This document shows positions 35,414 to 43,645 of a stretch of DNA of 64,000 nt, piece after piece (within the stretch, counting starts at the first letter, position 1; every line of letters begins with the position of its first letter). Source of the DNA: Candidatus Methanosuratincola sp. (GTDB lineage Archaea; Thermoproteota; Methanomethylicia; Methanomethylicales; Methanomethylicaceae); NCBI GenBank assembly GCA_014361455.1, contig JACIVP010000005.1:1-64000 (forward strand). Reading direction: 5' to 3'. A program made the translations under genes and the position numbers. A model generated the notes under the pieces. That model worked only from the letters and a program-made list of their open reading frames with translations. It was not told the origin of the DNA and did not search any database.

Positions 35414-35463
35414 CTTTCGCAGTTATCTACAGGGCGGCTGCGGGGGCTGATCTGCCCTTTTTT

Positions 35464-37263
35464 TCAAAATCCTGATGATTTCCACTTTATATTCATTATC
35501 TTATCGATTATTGCCCGCTCTTCCTCACCAACCCGGTCCTTGTACTTCTCCCTGAGCAGGAAGAGGTCGTTGTCTGGGATGGAGACCAGCAGGATCTCGC
35601 CCTCCTGCACATGTCTCCCGACCATGAAGTCCCCTTTCATCGAGATGGCTATCTTGTCTCCCCGCTTAGCCTCCTGGAGGTTTTTCCCGCTGTCCTGTAT
35701 CTGCATGATGGAACCGAGGATCTCGCCGTTCTCTTTCATGAGCTGGTACCCTGGTCTGATCCTCCCACCCACCACTTCGACACCGAAGATGGGCGGGGAG
35801 CTCTTCCTGAAGACGCAGCCGGGGAGTAGCCTGACCTCGCCAGGCAAGGTTAAGCTACTGAACTCTTTTGTGGCGATCTCCTCAACGAGCTTTGATGACC
35901 AGGCCTTGAAGTCGTCGACGATGTGGTATATGACGTTGCTCGTAAATATGGGGATGCCTCTCTCCCTCGCCTCGGCCTCGGCCTCCGGCGCGACCTTCAC
36001 ATTGAAGCCAACTACCGCAGCGTATTCAGGCTTTGCCCTCTTCACAACCGTAGCCTCAATGAGATCGCGCTTCGAGATGGGACCAATCTCCGAGACCCTC
36101 ACTGGGATCTGCTGGCTGCGGAGGAAATTCACGAGGGCCTCCAAGGATCCGAGCGCGTCCGCCTTAACGACGATGCCCTGGGAGGTTGTGGAGAACCTCA
36201 CCTCTGACATCTCTTCGCGGATTGTCTTGACTGCTGATTCGAGCTCAGAGTCGGTGTTTGCGACGATTAGTGGGGCACCCGCGACGGCGTCCTCTAACCC
36301 GGGGGCAGCTATCTTCACCCCGACTGCAGCCACCACCTTGTCCACCGATTGGAACTTATCTTCCGGATCCCTTATTTCATTCATCGGCTTCGGGAGCAGG
36401 AGGGCCCTCACCTTTGTCGTGATCGGCTTGTTGAAGCCCCCGACGACTATCCTGTCGCCACGTTTGAGCATCCCGTCGTAGAGGATGACGTCTATGGTAT
36501 GCCCGATCCCAATGTCTTCCTTGGCCTCGAGGATAACGCCCTTCCCCTGCCCCAAGGTGATGTCAAGGCGTTGCAGGAGGTACTGCTGTACCAGCCCGCA
36601 AAGGAGGGCAAGAAGCTCAGGTATGCCCTCCCCAGTGACTGCGCTAGTTGGCACTATTGCGACGGACTTTGTGAAGTCACGGATCCTGTCGAGGCGGTCC
36701 GATGCGAAACCGTACTTCGCGAGGTCCCCAATGATCCGGTATATCATCTCGTCTACCTTAGCCTGGACGGCTTTAGTCTGGGCCCGGTAGGACTCGAAGA
36801 ACGGTTTCTCTGGGAACGGCTTCCACCCCGGAATTTTGTCCACTTTGTTGGCTGCAACAATAAACGGCGTCTTTCTGGATCTCAGGATCTCTATGCACTC
36901 CTCGGTCTGTTTCTCGGCGCCCTCGAGTATGTCTATGACGAGGATGGCGATGTCAGATACCGATCCGCCCCTGACCCTCAGGTTGGTGAATACCTCGTGG
37001 CCCGGCGTGTCGATCACGAGGATCCCAGGTATCGTGACCTTAACTTGGAAACCCTTGACTACAGGTGAGCAGTAGCGCTCGATGACATCAATGGGCAAGA
37101 ACGAGGCGCCGATGTGCTGGGTTTACCACCATGGCAATGCTGCCATGGTCATGGCCCCAACCTCTCGCGCCATCACTGCACTCCCCCTTATCTTGTCGAG
37201 GAGGAGCGTCTTGCCCACGTCAACATGCCCCAGTACAGTGACTATAGGTTGTCGGATTGGCAT
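35464..37263 (-). CDS. infB: Translation initiation factor aIF5B (IF2-like), split by a 27-nt BHB intron
   Basis: Exon 1 (37150-37263, 38 codons) encodes [19 protein letters not shown] with the G1 loop and ends ...AREVGAM. Exon 2 (35464-37122) resumes [13 protein letters not shown], completing G2; G3 is IDTPGHE (about 75-81) and G4 NKVD (130-133). Domains II-IV follow to a charged C-terminus. The spliced product would be 590 aa, the normal length. Unspliced, the frame hits TAA at 37123-37125 after only 47 codons. The factor is a GTPase for subunit joining. G1 reads VDVGKT rather than VDHGKT, close to the eukaryotic VDTGKT. A shared TTG at 37098 could not rescue GTPase function, because it would lack G1. 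Confidence 0.93.
37123..37149 (-). other. BHB-type pre-mRNA intron (27 nt) in aIF5B
   Basis: Minus-strand RNA folds as a strict hBHBh'. The exon helix is GUUGGG/CCCAGC (6 bp), then central 4-bp helix GCCA/UGGU; 3-nt bulge UGA is on the 5' side and AAA on the 3' side. The intron stem is CCAUGGCA/UGCCAUGG (8 bp) with loop GCAU. The splicing endonuclease cuts after the second bulge base, removing 27 nt and joining AUG to ACC. This gives GAM-TQHIG in frame, phase 0. The intron ends with UAA. Known archaeal protein-gene introns of this type occur in cbf5; cbf5 in this window has none. Confidence 0.88.
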
Positions 37264-37404
37264 AATGTATACCCCAGAGATCCCTTCTGAAATGTAGAAA
37301 AGCAGCTCACTCATAAATAATGCGGAATGCCGCATCGGCATAAATCAAAAATAGACCGAGAGAAAGAGAGGAAGAGAGACAAGTTGAGCAGAACCAAGAG
37401 CAGG

Positions 37405-37854
37405 TCAGCAGACCCATTTCGCGTCTAGGCGCTCGTAGGAAAGCATCTCTTTTTCGTCGAAGAAGATCGCTAGCTCTTTCTGAGCGTTCTCGAGTGAGTC
37501 CGAGGCGTGGATCACATTCATGCTCTTGGAGCAAGAGAGGTCCCCTCGCACAGTACCCGGGGAGGCTTCCTTGGCATCTGTGGACCCTATGAGCCTGCGC
37601 ATCACCGAAACGGCGCTTTCCCCCTCTATCGCCACCACTACGACAGGCGCTGACCTGATGAAGGACACAAGCTCGCCGTAGAAGGGCTTTTCCCGGTGGA
37701 CCGAGTAAAGGCGCGAGGCCTGGTCTTCGGACACCCTGATCATCTTCATCCCGACTATCTTGAGACCCTTCTTCTCTATCCTAGATAAGACCTCACCGAT
37801 GATACCCCTTATCACGGCGTCTGGCTTTACCATCGAAAAGGTGCGCTCAATCAT
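37405..37854 (-). CDS. ndk: Nucleoside diphosphate kinase
   Basis: About 149 aa from MIERTFSMVKPDAVIRG. The active-site histidine lies in MNVIHASDSLENA; nucleotide-site residues are in HREKPFYGELVSFI and GSTDAKEASPGTVRGD. It transfers gamma-phosphate among NTPs. The start at 37854 is 5 nt after the L24e stop. Confidence 0.97.
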   Translation of the reverse strand: MIERTFSMVKPDAVIRGIIGEVLSRIEKKGLKIVGMKMIRVSEDQASRLYSVHREKPFYGELVSFIRSAPVVVVAIEGESAVSVMRRLIGSTDAKEASPGTVRGDLSCSKSMNVIHASDSLENAQKELAIFFDEKEMLSYERLDAKWVC

Positions 37855-37859
37855 CACGA

Positions 37860-38036
37860 CTACACCTTGGAGGACGCCCACTTGAGGTCCCGTGGGATCC
37901 GCTTCATCTTTAGCATGTTTATGCGGCACTTGCTGGAGCAGAACCGGAGTATGGTCCCGTCATTTTTGACGTACATCAGACCGGCACCAGCAGGTATCTC
38001 ACGGCTGCAGAAGGAGCATTTTTGGATCCTTACCAT
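37860..38036 (-). CDS. rpl24e: Ribosomal protein L24e (eL24)
   Basis: 58 aa: MVRIQKCSFCSREIPAG with CSFC, then ILRFCSSKCRINMLKMKRIP with the second cysteine pair, and LKWASSKV at the end. It is a treble-clef zinc protein of the large subunit. The S28e-L24e-NDK order, with IF2 next, is a well-known archaeal operon. Confidence 0.95.
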   Translation of the reverse strand: MVRIQKCSFCSREIPAGAGLMYVKNDGTILRFCSSKCRINMLKMKRIPRDLKWASSKV

Positions 38037-38060
38037 ATGGCATCAACCAATCCGATCGAA

Positions 38061-38279
38061 TCATCTTGGCATTAATTTCTTGGCTTCGCGTTCAGTTTCC
38101 CTGAGCAACAGGACGTCCCCGATTCTAACAGGGCCCTTGACGTTCCTAGTGATGATCCGCCCCTTGTCCTTTCCATCCAAGACGCGGACGCGGACCTGAA
38201 TTACTTCGCCAGTGACGCCGGTCCTGCCAACTATCTGAATGACTTCGGAAGGAGAGACGTCACCTGTTTCTCGGCTCAT
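38061..38279 (-). CDS. rps28e: Ribosomal protein S28e (eS28)
   Basis: 72 aa with [39 protein letters not shown] and ETEREAKKL, typical OB-fold eS28. It lies between L7Ae and L24e. Confidence 0.97.
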   Translation of the reverse strand: MSRETGDVSPSEVIQIVGRTGVTGEVIQVRVRVLDGKDKGRIITRNVKGPVRIGDVLLLRETEREAKKLMPR

Positions 38280-38296
38280 CTACGATCACCAAGAGT

Positions 38297-38842
38297 TCAT
38301 GCTTCAGATCCAGGAGTCTCCTCGGATTCGCCTTGAGTCTTCTTTGCGGCCTTCTTCTTCGGCTTCTCCTTCTTCGGAGTCTCTTCCTTCACGGCTGCTT
38401 CCTGCTTTGGAGCTTCCTGCTTTGGAGCTTCCTGCTTTGGAGCCGCTGGTTTCTCTTCGGCTGTGCCTTTCATCCTCAGGGAAGATATTCTAGAGACAAC
38501 TTCGTCGATTAGGGGCTTCCCTTTGCCTGGCTCGACTATCGCGATTGCAGCCGACGGAACATCGATTCCTGCGGCAGTACCAAGCTTCACCTTGGAGTCC
38601 ACATATACATAGGAGATCTTCTTCTCGTCCGCAAGAAGAGGGAGGTGCGCAACTATCTCTGGCGGGTCAACGTCCTGAGCTATAACCAAGAGTTTTGCTA
38701 TCCCGCGTTCGACAGCTTTGGTCGACTCATTTGCGCCTTTCCTTAGCTTCCCGTCCTCTTTCGCCAATTTTACTGCTTCATAAGCGCGCTCCATTATCTC
38801 TGGAGGCACATCAAACCTCACGAATATTGGTTTCTTGGACAT
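38297..38842 (-). CDS. rpl7ae: Ribosomal protein L7Ae with repeat-bearing C-terminal extension
   Basis: The L7Ae core (residues about 1-123 from MSKKPIFVRFDVPPE) has KGANESTKAVERGIAKLLVI and LGTAAGIDVPSAAIAIV, binding kink-turns in rRNA, C/D and H/ACA RNAs and RNase P RNA. Unusually it continues about 58 residues as a Lys/Glu/Ala/Pro tail with three APKQE units, then EETPKKEKPKKKAAKK. Upstream ATGs to 38947 lack conservation. The tail is absent from typical archaeal L7Ae of about 120-130 aa. Confidence 0.94.
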   Translation of the reverse strand: MSKKPIFVRFDVPPEIMERAYEAVKLAKEDGKLRKGANESTKAVERGIAKLLVIAQDVDPPEIVAHLPLLADEKKISYVYVDSKVKLGTAAGIDVPSAAIAIVEPGKGKPLIDEVVSRISSLRMKGTAEEKPAAPKQEAPKQEAPKQEAAVKEETPKKEKPKKKAAKKTQGESEETPGSEA

Positions 38843-38924
38843 ATCCCTTACCTCGGATGTCTTCATCGCTTGTTCAATTAGACAAAAGGGAGGGTATTTA
38901 TGTGCTTTTTGGTAACCCAATGGT

Positions 38925-40655
38925 TTAGCTGTGTGCAAAGTAGCCAATCAGGGAATTGCCAGATCTGCAGACCCTTACGAACCCGTACCTGTAGAACTGA
39001 AAGACTTGGGGTAGCGCCTCACCGATCACCCCGGAGTCGACCAATCCAGGATCCCTCGAAGCATCCGGCTTTACAACGCTGATGGGAGTCCCAGCCCCTT
39101 CAGGCAGCCACTGTATGATCGGTGCTCCGATCGACCTCGCTTCGGCAATCCCCTCGCTGTGGAACCTGCAGCTCCCAGAGGGCGTGATCTCGACGTTGAA
39201 TAGGTTCATCAGCCTCAGGTAAGGGGTCTTTCTTGTTTTTGTGCTGATCAGATCCGAGGACTGGATGATGATCCTCGATCCCAGACCGATCTTGAAGCGC
39301 CGCGATCCCCAATCAGGATGGTCAGGGTGTATCGGTATGCTCACCTCGAACTCCTTCTCGATCCCCTCTAGAGACATTGGCTTTGGGTCAGCGAGGAATA
39401 TGTAGCGCTTGGATACGGGGTCGAGGATCTTCCGGTTTATGGAAGAGAGGTTCTCCCAGCTGATTGTCGCCTCAGAGGGCCTGACTCCGACCTCAAGGAT
39501 CAGGCGCCTTATGGCTTCGGGCATAAAGCCACGCCTGCGGAGGGCGGAGATGGTACCAAGACGGGGATCGTCCCAGCTCTCGTAGATCCCAGACTCGATT
39601 CCAGCCCTTATTTTGGACTTGCTCAGTACAGTGCCCTCGATCTTCAGGCGCCCGTAGTGTATTGCCTCAGGGTATTCCCAGCCGAAGTATTCGAACATGA
39701 ACTTCTGCCTCGCCATGTTAACCTCGTGTTCTTTGCCCCTGAGGATGTGGGTTATCCCCAACAGGTGGTCGTCTATCCCAGAGGCAAAGTTGTAAAGGGG
39801 CCAGACCCTGTATCGCGTACCAATTCTTGGGTGGGGCTTTGTGTCGATGCGCATCGCGGGCCAGTCCCTGATCGCAGGGTTTGGGTGATCCAGGATCGTC
39901 TTCACTCGCATGACTGCGCCGCCCTTCTTCACTTCCCCCTCGAGCATGCCTCTCCACCTTGCGATCTGCTCATCGACCGGAAGATCCCTGCAGGGGCAGG
40001 TCTTCTTCTCTGAAATGAGCTCCCTGAACCGATCTACTGGGCACGTGCAGATGTACGCCCCACCAATCCTCAGCAGCCTCTCGGCGTAATCATAGTATAC
40101 CGGTAGGCGGTCGGACTGGATCACCTCGTTGTCCCACCTCACGTCGAGCCACTTCAGGTCCTCTTTGATCGCCTCATATGCCTCGGGCTGTGGAGGCTTG
40201 ATCGATGGAGAGGTGTCCTCAAAGCGCAGGGTGAAGATCCCCCTATAGATCTTTGCGTACTCATCGCTTAGAATGGCGGCCCGGCTGTTCCCGAGGTGGA
40301 TCACCGAGTCTGGGTTTGGTGCGAACCTGACATGGATCCTCGGGTATCGTTCAGCGTTAGGAAGCGGAGGGAGCGGGTGCTGCTGTGGCCTCGGCTTCTC
40401 TTTTACCGTAGCTAGGCCTAAAGACTCGGCCATCCCCCTCTGGACATCAGGTGGCATTGCGTTTATCTCTGCCGATACCTCCTCTGCCAAACGGAAGATC
40501 TCATAGGCCCTCGACTTGAGGGCAGGCTCCTCTGCAAACGCCTTTCCTGCGACCGCCTTTGGATTCGCCTTTCCGCCGTATTTGACGGCATTGAGTAACG
40601 CATGGTTCATGAGCAACTTCCTTATCCGCCCTTCCTCAGAGGGTTCGCGCGACAC
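38925..40655 (-). CDS. gltX: Glutamyl-tRNA synthetase (archaeal type)
   Basis: 576 aa class I synthetase. The HIGH-like motif is HLGNSRAA in RFAPNPDSVIHLGN; the KMSKS-like motif is VLSKSKIR. A zinc-like CTCPVDRF...CPC segment lies near 185-205, and the anticodon-binding beta-barrels are C-terminal, as in the archaeal/eukaryotic GluRS group. The GTG start at 40655 follows TAAGGTGATT. The N-terminal 90 residues are the helical extension of archaeal GluRS. Confidence 0.95.
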   Translation of the reverse strand: MSREPSEEGRIRKLLMNHALLNAVKYGGKANPKAVAGKAFAEEPALKSRAYEIFRLAEEVSAEINAMPPDVQRGMAESLGLATVKEKPRPQQHPLPPLPNAERYPRIHVRFAPNPDSVIHLGNSRAAILSDEYAKIYRGIFTLRFEDTSPSIKPPQPEAYEAIKEDLKWLDVRWDNEVIQSDRLPVYYDYAERLLRIGGAYICTCPVDRFRELISEKKTCPCRDLPVDEQIARWRGMLEGEVKKGGAVMRVKTILDHPNPAIRDWPAMRIDTKPHPRIGTRYRVWPLYNFASGIDDHLLGITHILRGKEHEVNMARQKFMFEYFGWEYPEAIHYGRLKIEGTVLSKSKIRAGIESGIYESWDDPRLGTISALRRRGFMPEAIRRLILEVGVRPSEATISWENLSSINRKILDPVSKRYIFLADPKPMSLEGIEKEFEVSIPIHPDHPDWGSRRFKIGLGSRIIIQSSDLISTKTRKTPYLRLMNLFNVEITPSGSCRFHSEGIAEARSIGAPIIQWLPEGAGTPISVVKPDASRDPGLVDSGVIGEALPQVFQFYRYGFVRVCRSGNSLIGYFAHS

Positions 40656-40715
40656 GACAGAATCACCTTAAGAGATGGAGAACTCGATTATGCGAGGGAG
40701 CACTTATCTTTTTTT

Positions 40716-40785
40716 GTTTTGTTTTGTTTTGTTTTGTTTTGTTTTGTTTTGTTTTGTTTTGTTTTGTTTTGTTTTGTTTTGTTTT
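40716..40785 (+). repeat. (GTTTT)14 pentanucleotide tandem repeat
   Basis: Fourteen uninterrupted GTTTT units lie in the 150-nt spacer between the prenyl synthase stop and the GltX start. On the transcribed (minus) strand this is a run of CAAAA/AAAAC. No known function. The run is long enough to be prone to slippage. Confidence 0.97.
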
Positions 40786-40805
40786 GTGGTGCTCCTCCTC
40801 TTCCT

Positions 40806-41771
40806 TCACTTCCTCCTCTTGACCGCAAATTCGACGAGCTGAACCAAGGACTCCTTTGGATTAGAGTCAGGCAGGCATGAGAGGGCCCTCTTTGCATCTT
40901 CGACATATCCCATTGCCTTGCCCCTGACGTAGTCCAGGACGCCCTCCTCGCGCAGTGAAGAAATGAGGCTCGAAAGCTCTGCCTGGGGCGTGTTCCTGTT
41001 CCCGAGAAGTGATTTTATTGCATCCTTGGATTTGGTCTGCATGCCCTTGATGACTATGAGCGTCTTCTTCCCCTCCCTCAGATCGTTCCCAACAGACTTG
41101 CCGAGCTCATCCTCGCTCGAGGTCATGCCAAGGTAGTCGTCGAATATCTGGAAAGCCATACCAAGGTTCCACCCGTATTCACCGAGTTTCGCGATGATCT
41201 CCTCCCTACCTCCGCCTATGACCGCACCTATCTCGGCGCATGCCCGGAAGAGTGTGGCTGTCTTGCCCGAGATCATCTCCAAGTACTCCTCCTCGAGTAT
41301 ATCGTCCCTCCCCTCGAATGACATGTCCTGGAACTGGCCCACCGAGAGTCTTATTGTAGCCTTAGCAAGTATGGAGGCAACCCTCCTAGCCCTGTAGTCG
41401 TCCAGGGTGCTCCCCAGGATCGCGTCAAATGCCTCCGCAAAGAGGAGATCGCCAGCAAGTATCGCCGTGGGCGTCCCCCAGAGCACATGGACCGTAGGCA
41501 CCCCGCGACGCATTATGTCGTTGTCCATTATGTCGTCATGGACGAGCGTGAAGTTGTGCAGGAGCTCGACTGCGGCCGCAGGGGTAACCGCCGATTCCTT
41601 CTCACCGCCGACTGCCTCGCATGACTTGATCACGAGGTAAGGGCGCATCCGCTTGCCCCCGTGGGAAGGCAGGTGATATGCGGACTTGAAGAGCGGGTCC
41701 TCTTTCTGGAGCAATGAGGAGATGATGCCGCTCACTTCTTCGGCCAAGGATGCCATCTCTGCTTCAATCAT
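40806..41771 (-). CDS. idsA: Trans-polyprenyl diphosphate synthase (GGPP/FPP synthase)
   Basis: About 321 aa. First aspartate-rich motif HDDIMDND and second FQIFDDYLGMT; GGKRMRPYLVIKS precedes the first. It condenses isopentenyl and allylic diphosphates for archaeal lipids. It follows fni with overlap; ATG at 41771 after GGTGA is a good start. The whole block IPK-Fni-IdsA is the archaeal isoprenoid operon. Confidence 0.93.
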   Translation of the reverse strand: MIEAEMASLAEEVSGIISSLLQKEDPLFKSAYHLPSHGGKRMRPYLVIKSCEAVGGEKESAVTPAAAVELLHNFTLVHDDIMDNDIMRRGVPTVHVLWGTPTAILAGDLLFAEAFDAILGSTLDDYRARRVASILAKATIRLSVGQFQDMSFEGRDDILEEEYLEMISGKTATLFRACAEIGAVIGGGREEIIAKLGEYGWNLGMAFQIFDDYLGMTSSEDELGKSVGNDLREGKKTLIVIKGMQTKSKDAIKSLLGNRNTPQAELSSLISSLREEGVLDYVRGKAMGYVEDAKRALSCLPDSNPKESLVQLVEFAVKRRK

Positions 41772-42846
41772 CATTGTCACCATCTAGACCTCTCTGCCGT
41801 ATCCAGTTTAAAAGCCCCCCGCTTAAGACAACCGGGGCGGACCTGAGGGAGGAGATGTCCCGGGCTCCGGACAGGAGGGTTGCAGCCTTCAGCTCGTGCA
41901 CCATCCTTTCCAGCCTTGCAGAGACCTCCCAGTAGCCCTTGAATGCAGGTATGAGCAGTTCCCTGGCAACGCCGGCCAGATCAGCGCCCAAAGCGATCGA
42001 CTTTGCGATATCTAGGCCGTTCTTTATTCCTCCTGAGGCGATTAGGGTTATCGCTGGTTTGAGCGGACGGACCTCGCAAATGCTCATAGCAGTCGGTATC
42101 CCCCAATCCCAAAAGGTCTCGGCGACCTCTGCATTCGATCGCTCACCCTGCTTCAGTGCGTTGTAGTACTCGACCGCCGCCCAGCTGGTGCCGCCTGCGC
42201 CGGCCACCTCTATTGCGGAGACGCCAGAGTCCACCAGGCTTCTCGCGACCTCCCTGGAAATCCCGCATCCGGTTTCCTTGGCGACTAGAGGCACACCCAG
42301 ATCCCTAGACAGGTCTCTTATCGCGCTCAGGACCCCACGGTACTTGGTGTCGCCCATCGGCTGGACGATCTCCTGGAGCGGGTTCAGGTGCACGGCGATC
42401 GCATCGGCTTTGAGCATCGAAACCGCCCTGCTTGCCAAGGAGAGCCGATCGGGGGAGAGGAGCTGCGCTGCCCCAATGTTCGCGATAACCGGCATCTCCT
42501 CTGATGCATCCCTCACTACTCGGAAAGTCTCCTCCTGCGAAGGATCTTCTAGGGCCGCCCTTTGGCTTCCGACACAAATCCCCAGACCCAAACCGGCCGC
42601 TGCCTTCGCGAGGCTCTCGTTGATCTTCCTCGTTGACGGGTGCCCTCCAGTCATTGCGGAGATGATCAGCGGGGCTGAGAGCTTTTTCCCGAGGAAAGCA
42701 GTGGAAAGGTCGACCTCCGTGAGGTCAAGCTCAGGCGTGGCGAGGTGGACGAGCTCGACGTCCTCGAGGTGAGTAGTCTTCCATCTGGATCCGACGTCCA
42801 TGTCCCTGCATATCTCCAGGTGCATCAGCTTCCTTTCGGAGGTCAT
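41764..42846 (-). CDS. fni: Type 2 isopentenyl-diphosphate delta-isomerase
   Basis: 360 aa FMN TIM-barrel enzyme: APLIISAMTGGHPSTRKIN, LGLGICVGSQRAALEDP, MPVIANIGAAQL, VAGAGGTSWAAVEYYN and IASGGIKNGLDIAKSIALG. It interconverts IPP and DMAPP. It sits between the isopentenyl phosphate kinase and IdsA genes. Confidence 0.95.
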   Translation of the reverse strand: MTSERKLMHLEICRDMDVGSRWKTTHLEDVELVHLATPELDLTEVDLSTAFLGKKLSAPLIISAMTGGHPSTRKINESLAKAAAGLGLGICVGSQRAALEDPSQEETFRVVRDASEEMPVIANIGAAQLLSPDRLSLASRAVSMLKADAIAVHLNPLQEIVQPMGDTKYRGVLSAIRDLSRDLGVPLVAKETGCGISREVARSLVDSGVSAIEVAGAGGTSWAAVEYYNALKQGERSNAEVAETFWDWGIPTAMSICEVRPLKPAITLIASGGIKNGLDIAKSIALGADLAGVARELLIPAFKGYWEVSARLERMVHELKAATLLSGARDISSLRSAPVVLSGGLLNWIRQRGLDGDNDD

Positions 42847-42879
42847 ATCTCAACGCCCTTTTCATCTCTTCATTCTGCT

Positions 42880-43644
42880 TCACTCTATATATGTCCCTTC
42901 CACTTCTTCGCCAAGGAGGAGGCGCGCGACGTTTCCGGGCCTAGACGCGTTGAAGATCAGAACGCGTCCCCCCCCAGACGAGAAGTACTCGCTAATCTCC
43001 ATCAGCTTGCCAGCCATCCCTCCGGTCACATCGTTACTCCTGCCCTTTGCTCCTGCGACGATCCCTTGGAGGCTGTTGCGTCCTACTTTTCTTAGAGGCA
43101 CCCCTCCCTCGAGGTATCCATCAACATCAGTCCCAAAGGCTAAGAGCCGCGCAGAGCTTGCCAACGCGAGCATGCGGGCGATTGTGTCTCCTGAGAGTAT
43201 CCGTCCTCGCCCCATGGTCGAGATCACGATGTCTCCCCCAAGTGAAGGGAGAAGCCCAGCCTCGAGAACCAGCTCCACGGGCCGGAGGAAGGGTTTTATC
43301 TTGAACCCACCGCCCTCCTCTTCTTCGCAGAGGAAGCACGCAGACGGGTCAACTGCGAAGAACGGCACTCCCCGACCCAGGAAGGCTTCGGCGAGCAGGG
43401 AGGTGAGACGGTGCATCGCATGCCTAATTTCGGCCATGCCCCTGGGATCTAGAATCTTGCCGCTCCCGTCAATGTACTTCATGGCAGCGTGGTGCCCAAA
43501 AGACCCGCCGCCGTGTACGAGCAGAACTCGCCTCCCATTCCAGGATGAGGAGAACTCCTGCGCGATCTGCTCTATCAGAGGCATGTTCGGGCTCATTGGA
43601 ACATCTTTGTGCGTTATCGCGCTTCCGCCGAGCTTGATCACCAT
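42880..43644 (-). CDS. ipk: Isopentenyl phosphate kinase
   Basis: About 254 aa amino-acid-kinase fold: VIKLGGSAITHK, VHGGGSFGHHAAM with the IPK-specific histidine, and GDTIARMLALA and DVDGYLEGG for nucleotide. It makes IPP from isopentenyl phosphate in the archaeal mevalonate route. It abuts the GHMP-kinase-like gene upstream. Confidence 0.93.
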   Translation of the reverse strand: MVIKLGGSAITHKDVPMSPNMPLIEQIAQEFSSSWNGRRVLLVHGGGSFGHHAAMKYIDGSGKILDPRGMAEIRHAMHRLTSLLAEAFLGRGVPFFAVDPSACFLCEEEEGGGFKIKPFLRPVELVLEAGLLPSLGGDIVISTMGRGRILSGDTIARMLALASSARLLAFGTDVDGYLEGGVPLRKVGRNSLQGIVAGAKGRSNDVTGGMAGKLMEISEYFSSGGGRVLIFNASRPGNVARLLLGEEVEGTYIE

Positions 43645-43645
43645 G

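Noticed and set aside
37082-37149. Frameshift or assembly error in aIF5B
   Set aside because: Considered first, but the insertion is a multiple of three, precisely bounded by predicted cleavage sites, and forms a complete hBHBh' motif, which an error would not produce.
40716-40785. CRISPR array
   Set aside because: The repeats are simple pentamers without spacers; no CRISPR array or cas gene is seen anywhere in the window.
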